Shown in pieces: positions 35,719 to 42,469 of a stretch of 46,402 nt of DNA. The stretch spans positions 1 to 46,402 of the forward strand of contig JAFXWT010000142.1 of assembly GCA_017542695.1 (NCBI GenBank). The letters are read 5' to 3'. Position numbers and translations under genes: made by a program. Within the stretch, counting starts at the first letter, position 1, and the number at the start of each line of letters is the position of its first letter. Below the pieces are notes generated by a model, which was given only the letters and a program-made list of their open reading frames with translations, searched no databases and was not told where the DNA came from. The stretch comes from Clostridia bacterium. Its GTDB lineage: Bacteria > Bacillota_A > Clostridia > Oscillospirales > CAG-272.

Positions 35719-35946
35719 TCAAAATGGCAAATCTCCGTCCTCAAATAAAAAAGACATAGGATCATAATTCATATTAAGAATTCTTGCGACCGCCTCATAA
35801 AACTGATCAATATAATGAGGATATTTTGAGATTATTTTTTCGTAAATTCTTAAAGCATTTTCGAGATCTTGAATTGGAATTGATGATTTATCGTCAGTGA
35901 TATTTTTGTCAAAACTAAACAATATTGAAGCAGGTATACTTTTTTT
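35719..35946 (-). pseudogene. Frameshifted C-terminal continuation of the PIN protein
   Basis: After an A7 run (35940-35946, minus strand) the PIN frame ends in a short tail (KKYTCFNIV). One A fewer would continue into KSIPASILFSFDKNITDDK and then 60 residues of helical sequence to a stop at 35719. This continuation has no ATG and no ribosome-binding site of its own; it only has a TTG at 35985. A one-base indel in the run is therefore more likely than a separate gene. Confidence 0.6.
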
Positions 35947-36772
35947 CAAAAATATGCTGGTTAATAGTTTCTCTAAGTTTTTCAAATGCTGTTTTCACAT
36001 AATCTTTATCTATTTTCACTGAGGTTTTAAATGTATGATCACACTGTATGTCACCATAATAATCTTCGCTTTCAACAATACAAAGTTTTCTAATAGCGTT
36101 ATCAATATCTTCTCGAATCAAATCCAGATTCTCAGGTATATTTGCATTGATTGTTTTTTCTGAAGAAATATCCTGCGATGCTATGTATTCTCTGTAAAAT
36201 GAATTTGGCTTAAATTCTATTGTTTTTTTGGTTAGATCCTTAAACTCTTCACATAAAAAACCCGATCTGTTTCTGAATGCGCTTTTATCATCAGTTACAA
36301 AAACAACTTCATTTTCTCCGTTAGATTTGAAATAATCAATTATTGAAAGCCACAACAAGCAGTCCTTGAACCCTTTATCGCTCGCATCTTTTGCATCATA
36401 AAACGGCGGGAGTTTTTGATTTGCCCGATCTATTACTGCACGAAAAACAGTCCCATCATTTTCAAAAGGAATAATTCGATCGTGGAATAGTGATTTGTAT
36501 TTTTCTTGAATTGCTTTTTTATAATAATCACATGACTCTTCGTATGTTTTTTTGATTTTGACACTTGCAAAAAGAGTACATTTTGTTTTTATCCTTTCAA
36601 CATTTTCGAACTCCTTTTTTAGATCTCTGCATTGTTGAGCAATTCGTTCATCTATTGAAACCTGCGAAACATATACGTTATAATCTTTTTCAAGGTTTTT
36701 TGTAACCTCACTTAATTGCTGATATTGAATAATAAAGTTTGTATCAAAAACAAATGCTTTCTTTTCGCTCAT
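35915..36772 (-). CDS. PIN-domain nuclease (DUF4935-type)
   Basis: A 285-residue protein as sequenced. The PIN acidic residues are seen as FVFDTNFII at the N-terminus, KDASDKGFKDCLLWLS (about residues 127-142) and VFVTDDKSAF (about residues 157-166), the layout of PIN_4/DUF4935 ribonucleases. These enzymes cut RNA and often act as toxins or defence effectors. AGAGGAT precedes the ATG. It follows the ImmA/IrrE gene by 16 bases. The C-terminus is probably cut short by an indel (see next entry). Confidence 0.78.
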   Translation of the reverse strand: MSEKKAFVFDTNFIIQYQQLSEVTKNLEKDYNVYVSQVSIDERIAQQCRDLKKEFENVERIKTKCTLFASVKIKKTYEESCDYYKKAIQEKYKSLFHDRIIPFENDGTVFRAVIDRANQKLPPFYDAKDASDKGFKDCLLWLSIIDYFKSNGENEVVFVTDDKSAFRNRSGFLCEEFKDLTKKTIEFKPNSFYREYIASQDISSEKTINANIPENLDLIREDIDNAIRKLCIVESEDYYGDIQCDHTFKTSVKIDKDYVKTAFEKLRETINQHIFEKKYTCFNIV

Positions 36773-36788
36773 TTTTTATCCTCTTATC

Positions 36789-37379
36789 TCATTTTACATT
36801 ATAATTTATTAAACCAATTTTATTAAGTCGATATCCTAGCGCTTCTTTTGAAACTCCAAACCTTGTCGCAAAGTGTCTAGAAACAAGATTCCAATAAATG
36901 GCGTTGCAGTTTTGGTTATCGACGTACAACGGCCGCGAAATACCAATACCCAAAATACATGCAATATTTCTAAATTCATCAATTATCATCTGACGCGGCA
37001 TTAAGAAAAATGTTGCGAACCAGTTTGCCTCAGTTTCAATTCTGGGAAGCGACCATTGATCATTTTCTGAAATGCAATTATTATAACACCAGATTGCGTC
37101 ACCTGATTCCAACTGATGATTGAGAAAAAAGTGTCCAAGTTCATGCGCCTTTGTAAAATTCTTCCTGCCGTCAGACATTGAAGGATTGAAAAAAATATAC
37201 TTATCACCATTAATAACCGAAAACGCACCATCCATTTGTGAGCTAAAAGAAGCTTTTTTCATAATTATCTTTTCTTTTTTACAAATCTGTTTAAGGTGAG
37301 AAAATGGCGAACTTGTTATTCCAAAATCAGATAAAACACGATTTGCTATTTTTTCGATTTCATTCTGTTGCATCGTCAT
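36789..37379 (-). CDS. ImmA/IrrE-family metallopeptidase
   Basis: A 196-residue protein. The zinc-protease motif HELGH is at KAHELGHFFLNH (about residues 79-90). The third ligand lies in ETEANWFATFFLMP (about residues 116-129), the ImmA/IrrE signature. Such proteases cleave repressors or toxin partners upon damage or infection. The coding start overlaps the hsdS end by 20 bases. It probably regulates or activates the PIN protein encoded next to it. Confidence 0.87.
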   Translation of the reverse strand: MTMQQNEIEKIANRVLSDFGITSSPFSHLKQICKKEKIIMKKASFSSQMDGAFSVINGDKYIFFNPSMSDGRKNFTKAHELGHFFLNHQLESGDAIWCYNNCISENDQWSLPRIETEANWFATFFLMPRQMIIDEFRNIACILGIGISRPLYVDNQNCNAIYWNLVSRHFATRFGVSKEALGYRLNKIGLINYNVK

Positions 37380-38691
37380 CTATATAAGCATCATACATTG
37401 CTTTCAAGTCACTTTCTGATATTTGACTTGCTCTTGCCGCCATTCCCATCTCGCTGATAAACTCATTATAAGAGAGTTTAGTTTTTATAGATATAGTTTT
37501 TAATTTATCATCGTTTGTCTCCAACTTCCCATTCATCAAGCGCGGCAAGAGTAAGTCGCGCTGTTTGATGAGGTTGAAGTTTTTTTCTCTAATCGCTGAT
37601 ATCTCATTATGAAAACACATCATTTTTTCAACGATCTCCATATCATTAGGAATAGATATTGGCATTCTGAGAAATCGTTTGAAATTGAAATTGTTTATTC
37701 CGTTTGCACCTGTATTTTTATAGAAAAACATAATTCCACTATTTTGTAAGTATTCAATGTATTGCCATACAAAGAAAGCAACTCTGACGTCTGAAAATCT
37801 CAGCGTCTTACAGAAGCTGGCGCATATTACTTTATCAAAATGCGAAAGAATCTCTTTTGTAATATACAGTGTTCTTCCAATATTATTGATATTCCCATTT
37901 GAAAGCTCTAATATAATATCATTTTCTTTCAACAGCTTTGTTTTGATATCATTTTCTTTATGATACCTTAAAGGAACATCGCAATATCTTGATGCTTTAA
38001 CATCTTCTATATCAGTGCCGCGGATGACAGCTGCTTCATTTGGCATTTTGGGTATAGCGATCTCTTCACCCCATCCGCCATTAAAACTTTCAACCATCCA
38101 TTCGTTTAGGGGTTTAGTAATCCAACCTTTCGGGATGCCGTTTTCAAACTCCGCGGCTTCATGACCAGGGAAGCGGAAACGGACAAACCATTCCTTATAC
38201 AGATTTTCCGCTATCTGCTCCAAAATCTTGATCCGCTTGTTGTTAACTTCAATAAGGTTGTCATAGGCGGAAAGGATAGAAATTATACTCTTTTGCTCAT
38301 TTATGCTTGGTAGAAAAACTTTGTGCCTTTTTAAGCTGTTAATTGTTATTTGCGACTGAGCGGCTCCGCTGTCCAAATATCTCAGTCCTTGAAGATTCAA
38401 GTAGTATTTTAGATAATCAATGTCAGCTAAAGAATCATCAATATCAATAGCAATTGCGAGATTAGTCAAAAATGTCTTTTCTTCGGCAATTCGAGCTTCT
38501 CCCGTTCCACCTACTCCTCGAGCAATAATAACCAATGATCTTTTTTTAATGTTGAATTCTTTGTAATAACCTGTGTATCTATACCCTGAAAAAATAGGAT
38601 AGCCAAATTCACACATCAATTCATCTCGCGGCATTGAACCATATGAAAAACCATGCGCTATTTTTTCGAGGCTATAACTCTTTGTTTCCAT
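37360..38691 (-). CDS. hsdS: Type I restriction enzyme, S (specificity) subunit
   Basis: A 443-residue protein with two target-recognition domains and the conserved spacer helices: LSAYDNLIEVNNKRIKILEQIAENLYKEWFV in the middle, FHNEISAIREKNFNLIKQRDLLLPRLMNGKLE near the C-terminus. It sets the DNA sequence recognised by HsdM and HsdR. An extra tail of about 50 residues follows. The ATG at 38691 is chosen with GGTG nearby; an upstream TTG in frame is unsupported. This gene is AT-rich compared with hsdM and hsdR. Confidence 0.92.
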   Translation of the reverse strand: METKSYSLEKIAHGFSYGSMPRDELMCEFGYPIFSGYRYTGYYKEFNIKKRSLVIIARGVGGTGEARIAEEKTFLTNLAIAIDIDDSLADIDYLKYYLNLQGLRYLDSGAAQSQITINSLKRHKVFLPSINEQKSIISILSAYDNLIEVNNKRIKILEQIAENLYKEWFVRFRFPGHEAAEFENGIPKGWITKPLNEWMVESFNGGWGEEIAIPKMPNEAAVIRGTDIEDVKASRYCDVPLRYHKENDIKTKLLKENDIILELSNGNINNIGRTLYITKEILSHFDKVICASFCKTLRFSDVRVAFFVWQYIEYLQNSGIMFFYKNTGANGINNFNFKRFLRMPISIPNDMEIVEKMMCFHNEISAIREKNFNLIKQRDLLLPRLMNGKLETNDDKLKTISIKTKLSYNEFISEMGMAARASQISESDLKAMYDAYIDDDATE

Positions 38692-38721
38692 TTTTTCACC
38701 AAACAAAACTTTCTTCTTCGA

Positions 38722-39045
38722 TTAAATCATTCCAATCCATGCCAAAATGGTGCAAATCAATGAGGCAAACGCTCCGGCAATTCCCCAAACAAGTTTTTTC
38801 TCTGCACCGTGCAGGCCAAAACCATAAATTGCCCAAACCAAAACTGTTGTAAGAATACTCTTTATTATTTCTTGTGCCACATCTGGAATTGAGAGAAATG
38901 AATTGAAAATCAAAACAAAAACCGTTCCGAATATATTTATAATTTCTCCCAACACTTTCATTCCGGATATAAAACCGCCCGCGCTAAAAGCGCAATACAG
39001 AATTAGTCCGACAAAAATTAAAGCGCTGATTATGATTTTTTTCAT
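38722..39045 (-). CDS. Small membrane protein inserted between hsdM and hsdS
   Basis: A 107-residue protein with three to four hydrophobic segments (about residues 4-30, 33-55, 63-80 and 87-105) and almost no charged residues between them. No family recognised. Its ATG overlaps the hsdM stop by four bases (ATGA), so it is co-translated with hsdM. The location is unusual because hsdM and hsdS normally sit next to each other and their products form one complex. Confidence 0.7.
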   Translation of the reverse strand: MKKIIISALIFVGLILYCAFSAGGFISGMKVLGEIINIFGTVFVLIFNSFLSIPDVAQEIIKSILTTVLVWAIYGFGLHGAEKKLVWGIAGAFASLICTILAWIGMI

Positions 39046-40778
39046 TCAAACAGCCTCTCAATGTTTTTTGCAATCTGCTCTTCCAGCTTTTTCGCTTCTT
39101 TGTTCAGCGCCTCAAAATCTGCGTTTAAGCCGAGCATCGTTTCCTTAAATTCCTCCTCGGTCATGCCGTCATCCTCAATGACCACGCCGACATAACGCCC
39201 GGCGTTGAGCGAGTAATCCTGATCGATAATGCCATCCTCGCCATCGAGTTTCGCCACTTTGCACAGGCCAATCACGTCACGGTAAATTCCGTCTGGGAAA
39301 CGTTCGGTCAGCCAGTCGATCTGGGACTGCCAGTACGCCTTCGTCTTTGCTTCCTTATCTTCCGCCGTCTCCGGCGCATCTGCCAGCGCGGCTTTATATT
39401 CCGCGATCAGCGCGGCAAAAGCCTCGGCGTCGCCGTTATACAAACGGGTGATGATACCGAGATTTTTGATTTGTTCATCGCTGAATTTGCGGTGTGCGCG
39501 GTCAACCTGCGTGAACACGTTGCGGGCGTCGATGAAAAGGATTTCGTCCTTTTTGTCGGTGTTCGGTTTATTCTTGTCGAAAAACCACAGCGTCGCAGGC
39601 AGGGTAACCGAGGAGAACATATTAGAAGGTAGCGTCACCATCTGGCTGATAACGCCTTCTTCGATCATTTTTTTGCGTATATCGTATTCGCTTTTGCCGG
39701 CATCGGAAGCGGAATTTGCCATAACAAGCGCCGCCTTGCCGTGTTCGTTCAAAGCCGTGGCAAAATAACCGATCCACAGATAGTTGGCGTTCGGCACTGT
39801 TTCTTTTTTATCGGATTTTTTCTTTGCTGAAGTGGATGAGTTTCTGGGCACGCCGTAGGTATTGAAACGCGTATCGTCGATAACCTTTTCCACCACAACT
39901 TCGTCTACGTTGAAAGGCGGATTGGCCATGACGTAATCAAACGCGCCAAAGGCGTTGTATGGATCGGAATAGAAGGAGTTTGCCTCGGTGATCTCGCCGC
40001 GCACGTTATTGAGCAGCAGGTTCATTTTGGCAAGCTTGACCGTGTCCGGCTCCTTTTCCACGCCGTAGCAGCGGAACTTCATTTGTTCCGCTTCGTTTGC
40101 ATTGTGCTTGTGCATATAGCGTGCAGCCTGCACGAACATACCGCCTGATCCGCACGCGGGATCAAGGAACTTCTTGTCGCCGGGTTGCGGATCAAGCACT
40201 TCGACCATATAGCGCACGACCGTTGCCGGTGTATAGAACGTGCCGCCGTCTTTGCCTTCCGCCAAAGCGAAATTGCCGAGGAAGTATTCGTATATCTCAC
40301 CGAAAATATCGACGGTGCAGTTCTCGGGGATGTCCTTGAAAATGCGGACGATGTTAGAGAGCAGCTCCGGTTCTTCCTCCGGGACGAGCTGGGCATAAAC
40401 GTCCTTCGGGAGAACGCCTTCCATCTTAGGGTTTTCCTTTTCAATCTCTTCCATCGCCTTCTTGACTATGGCAGCTTTTTCCGCTGTATCGGGAGAATCA
40501 TTTATGTAATCATAATAGGCGCATCCCGGCAGAAAGAAGCCGCATTTCTCGATGGCAATCTCTTTCTTTGTCTTTTCCATCCTGGTACCGATGAGGCGGG
40601 AGTACTCTGTTTCTATCTCTTGCCTATGTTGCTTGAACAGAATGTCGGCATACCGTAGAAAAATCAGACCGAGAATCGGCTGACCGTATTTATTCGCTGC
40701 CAAATGAGCACCGGCGCGCAATACATCTGCCGCGTGCCAAAGATTATCTTTTAAGGTTTTAAGTTCTTTATCTGTCAT
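39042..40778 (-). CDS. hsdM: Type I restriction enzyme, M (adenine-N6 methyltransferase) subunit
   Basis: A 578-residue protein. The N-terminal HsdM helical domain begins NLWHAADVLRAGAHLAANKY. SAM-binding motif I is LDPACGSGGMFVQAA and the catalytic motif IV is NPPF (in MANPPFNVDEV). It methylates adenine at sites chosen by HsdS. GGAGG lies before the ATG at 40778. It is the second gene of the operon, after the small XRE regulator. Confidence 0.95.
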   Translation of the reverse strand: MTDKELKTLKDNLWHAADVLRAGAHLAANKYGQPILGLIFLRYADILFKQHRQEIETEYSRLIGTRMEKTKKEIAIEKCGFFLPGCAYYDYINDSPDTAEKAAIVKKAMEEIEKENPKMEGVLPKDVYAQLVPEEEPELLSNIVRIFKDIPENCTVDIFGEIYEYFLGNFALAEGKDGGTFYTPATVVRYMVEVLDPQPGDKKFLDPACGSGGMFVQAARYMHKHNANEAEQMKFRCYGVEKEPDTVKLAKMNLLLNNVRGEITEANSFYSDPYNAFGAFDYVMANPPFNVDEVVVEKVIDDTRFNTYGVPRNSSTSAKKKSDKKETVPNANYLWIGYFATALNEHGKAALVMANSASDAGKSEYDIRKKMIEEGVISQMVTLPSNMFSSVTLPATLWFFDKNKPNTDKKDEILFIDARNVFTQVDRAHRKFSDEQIKNLGIITRLYNGDAEAFAALIAEYKAALADAPETAEDKEAKTKAYWQSQIDWLTERFPDGIYRDVIGLCKVAKLDGEDGIIDQDYSLNAGRYVGVVIEDDGMTEEEFKETMLGLNADFEALNKEAKKLEEQIAKNIERLFE

Positions 40779-40780
40779 GA

Positions 40781-40999
40781 TTACGCCTCCTGCTTTTCGT
40801 CATCGATAATCTCAACCACATCTTCGATGCCGCAGTCAAGCACATGACAGACTTTCGCCAAAACTTCCATATTGACCGGTTGATTTTTCCCCATCTTCGC
40901 CATTGCATTAGACGTGATACCTGCCTGTTTGCGTAATGTTGTTCTGTTAATATTTTTGTCAATCATTATTTTCCAAAGTTTGTTGTATGAATATGCCAT
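40781..40999 (-). CDS. Small XRE-family regulator of the restriction operon
   Basis: A 72-residue Cro/CI-type helix-turn-helix: KNINRTTLRKQAGITSNAMAKM, then VNMEVLAKVCHVLDCGIEDVVEI. GGAGG precedes the ATG. Its stop is two bases before the hsdM start, so it leads the operon and probably controls it. Similar small regulators often precede Type I hsdM genes. Confidence 0.85.
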   Translation of the reverse strand: MAYSYNKLWKIMIDKNINRTTLRKQAGITSNAMAKMGKNQPVNMEVLAKVCHVLDCGIEDVVEIIDDEKQEA

Positions 41000-41053
41000 T
41001 TCGGCACCTCCGTTTCCGGTTGCTTATATAACTTTTTTCAGTTTTACATATTA

Positions 41054-41082
41054 ATTATATCAGGATTCTTTCATAAATTCAA
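41054..41082 (-). promoter_or_regulatory. Promoter of the restriction operon
   Basis: On the minus strand, TTGAAT (41082-41077) and TATAAT (41059-41054) are 17 bases apart. The first gene starts 55 bases downstream. Confidence 0.7.
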
Positions 41083-41131
41083 CTATTTTTCGACAGTTTT
41101 CAATATAATATGTAATAATTCAACTCGCTCG

Positions 41132-41159
41132 TGGCAGAAAGGCGGGGATTCGAACCCCG
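41132..41159 (-). repeat. 3' fragment of a tRNA (class II, serine-like), antisense orientation
   Basis: On the minus strand it reads as a perfect T-arm (CGGGG-TTCGAAT-CCCCG), then an acceptor 3' strand CCTTTCT, discriminator G and CCA. G73 suggests tRNA-Ser. The rest of the tRNA is missing, though GAAAC-TG-TTTC just before it could be variable-arm sequence. It looks like an attachment-site remnant of a different integrative element. Confidence 0.65.
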
Positions 41160-41182
41160 AGAAACAGTTTCTTCGAATTCTC

Positions 41183-41211
41183 TTGACAAATCCCATTTCC
41201 CAAGGTAAAAT
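41183..41211 (+). promoter_or_regulatory. Promoter of the hypothetical gene at 41240
   Basis: TTGACA (41183-41188) and TAAAAT (41206-41211) are 17 bases apart; the gene starts 28 bases after the -10 box. Confidence 0.7.
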
Positions 41212-41239
41212 ACGCAAAACCACTTAAGGAGAAAGAACC

Positions 41240-41611
41240 ATGGAAAAACTCGAATGGTATTGCTTAAAATGGGACACTAACGCCAAAAGGCCGCGCATGG
41301 TCAATGTAATGTTTGCCATAGATCTTGATGATCTCAGAAAAAAACTGAAGTACAAAGGCAAAAAACCAAGCAAGTATAACAGTGTCAAGAATTATGAAGA
41401 ATTAAAAGAATATTTGCAAAATGAATTCTTTTATCACTTTTGGTGCAAGTGTGAACATGAAATCACGGTCAACTCGTGGCCTTATGTCGACAGATCAACC
41501 GAGGTCAGAGTCGATATATATGACCAAATAGTCCCTAATATTGACAGGATTACGGAGTACGTTGCTCGAGAGTTGAAATTGGATTTCAAGCGCAAAGGAG
41601 TGGCCACTTAA
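41240..41611 (+). CDS. Hypothetical protein
   Basis: A 123-residue protein with no recognised family. It is rich in Lys and Tyr (KKLKYKGKKPSKYNSVKNYEEL, shown in part) and has a WCKCEHEITV segment with two Cys and a His, perhaps metal-binding. AAGGAGA lies eight bases before the ATG and a good promoter precedes it, so it is a real, separately expressed gene. It is the only gene between the restriction operon and the right att sites. Confidence 0.65.
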   Translation: MEKLEWYCLKWDTNAKRPRMVNVMFAIDLDDLRKKLKYKGKKPSKYNSVKNYEELKEYLQNEFFYHFWCKCEHEITVNSWPYVDRSTEVRVDIYDQIVPNIDRITEYVARELKLDFKRKGVAT

Positions 41612-41694
41612 AATAGTAAGTGATATTCTACCAATGCTTGGTCCGACGTTCTTTATAAAACCCCCTCCTTCTTTGTTTACAGCATCGCACGTTT

Positions 41695-41713
41695 TGACCA
41701 CAATTCGTACCAC
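41695..41713. repeat. Paired TGACCAC heptamers, right arm copy 1
   Basis: TGACCAC (41695-41701) and GTACCAC (41707-41713) start 12 bases apart, matching the left-arm pair. A GC-rich hairpin follows at once, as at the left end. Confidence 0.5.
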
Positions 41714-41789
41714 AAACGGCGCGGTGAAGCCGCGCCGTTCAGGGTGAGTTTTATTTCATTACAAATAATAACAAACGAGCCATGCGCTC

Positions 41790-41808
41790 TGACCACAATT
41801 TTGACCAT
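41790..41808. repeat. Paired TGACCAC heptamers, right arm copy 2
   Basis: TGACCAC (41790-41796) and TGACCAT (41802-41808) start 12 bases apart, 115 bases left of the tRNA-Pro copy. Confidence 0.5.
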
Positions 41809-41923
41809 AGACAAACTCGGAACACTCGGAAACAATGCTTCAAAGAGCGCCGAAGAGCATCTCGAGTCGAGCGAAAAGCGCCGAAAATCAAGCAAAGGAG
41901 CGGAGATTTCGTGTTCAGTACAG

Positions 41924-41968
41924 TTGGGGTGGTAGAGGCCGCTGGTTCAAGTCCAGTCACTCAGACCA
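41924..41968 (+). repeat. Internal right attachment copy (45 bp, tRNA-Pro anticodon loop to CCA)
   Basis: Identical to bases 16885-16929 of tRNA-Pro, from the anticodon loop to the encoded CCA. The bases after it differ from the native terminator. It marks the right end of an element that is separate from, or nested in, the one ending at 42167. Confidence 0.85.
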
Positions 41969-42122
41969 AGCAAGGCGGAACGAGATTTTTCCGTTCCGCT
42001 TTGCTTTTTTGTTGCGAATTGTCTTGAAACAGCGTCCGATACCACGCCCTGCGCGGAGCGCAGGAGGGGTGGCGAGGGGTTCCCAAATGCGAGTGAAACG
42101 AGCGTTTGGGGTTCGCGGTTGT

Positions 42123-42167
42123 GGCCGCTGGTTCAAGTCCAGTCACTCAGACCAGAAAAAGTCCGAT
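42123..42167 (+). repeat. Outer right attachment site (attR), 45 bp
   Basis: Identical to 16898-16942, extending past CCA into the terminator. The following terminator stem is perfect here, so this side appears to be the original chromosomal sequence after the tRNA. Confidence 0.85.
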
Positions 42168-42369
42168 GGTTGCTAAACTTTCGGACTTTTTTGTTTTTTT
42201 GTTTTCTCGGAAAATAGCGTTGCTTTTCATTGTATCTCGTTAAAAAGTTGTGTATCTGATCAAAACTAAATCCAAGTATTTCTCCTGTTTCTCGTCTTGT
42301 CTTTCCTTCTGCCTTTAGTCGTAAAATCTCTTCTTCATATTCACTGATATGTCGATAACTTCTTGCCAT
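42133..42369 (-). pseudogene. IS3-family OrfA (helix-turn-helix) remnant
   Basis: 78 codons. SYRHISEYEEEILRLKAEGKTRRETGEILGFSFDQIHNFLTRYN is the typical OrfA helix-turn-helix of clostridial IS3 elements. After about residue 60 the frame runs through the tRNA terminator and the att repeat, so the 3' part of the gene and the OrfB transposase are missing. AGGAGG lies before the ATG but inside a strong hairpin. It was probably cut off when the island inserted or by a deletion. Confidence 0.7.
42156..42197 (+). terminator. Original tRNA-Pro terminator, displaced by the island
   Basis: AAAAAGTCCGA pairs exactly with TCGGACTTTTT, followed by more Ts. It is now 25 kb from its tRNA. Confidence 0.8.
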
Positions 42370-42376
42370 AAAAATT

Positions 42377-42420
42377 CCTCCTATGATACTTTCTTCAATT
42401 GTATCATAGGAGGGCTTTTT
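42377..42420 (-). promoter_or_regulatory. 13-bp hairpin that covers the OrfA ribosome-binding site
   Basis: CCTCCTATGATAC (42377-42389) and GTATCATAGGAGG (42401-42413) pair fully around an 11-base loop. On the OrfA message the AGGAGG lies in the stem, so translation from read-through transcripts would be blocked. On the plus strand the hairpin is followed by GCTTTTTTT and can act as a terminator. Confidence 0.7.
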
Positions 42421-42469
42421 TTCAATGTCCGTTTTTACCGGACTTGTTCACTTTTTATTTGACATTACA

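Larger units (their letters stand above)
41612..42122. other. Non-coding right end of the island
   Basis: About 500 bases with no supported gene. From left to right: the heptamer pair at 41695, a perfect hairpin (AACGGCGCGG/CCGCGCCGTT near 41715-41738), the heptamer pair at 41790, the tRNA-Pro 3' copy at 41924-41968, and a terminator-like hairpin after it (GGCGGAACG/CGTTCCGC). Two more hairpins (CCTGCGC/GCGCAGG near 42050; CCCAAATGCG.../CGTTTGGG near 42082-42110) precede the second copy. It looks like nested remains of element ends. Confidence 0.6.

Noticed and set aside
35940..35946. Programmed -1 frameshift at the A AAA AAG slippery site in the PIN gene
   Set aside because: The longer frame needs a +1 shift or one base fewer, not -1; a homopolymer indel explains it more simply.
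41751..42146. Two minus-strand ORFs that begin MTGLEPAAS/MTGLEPAAT
   Set aside because: They are the reverse of the tRNA-Pro 3' copies; this N-terminus is a well-known artefact of reading tRNA sequence backward.
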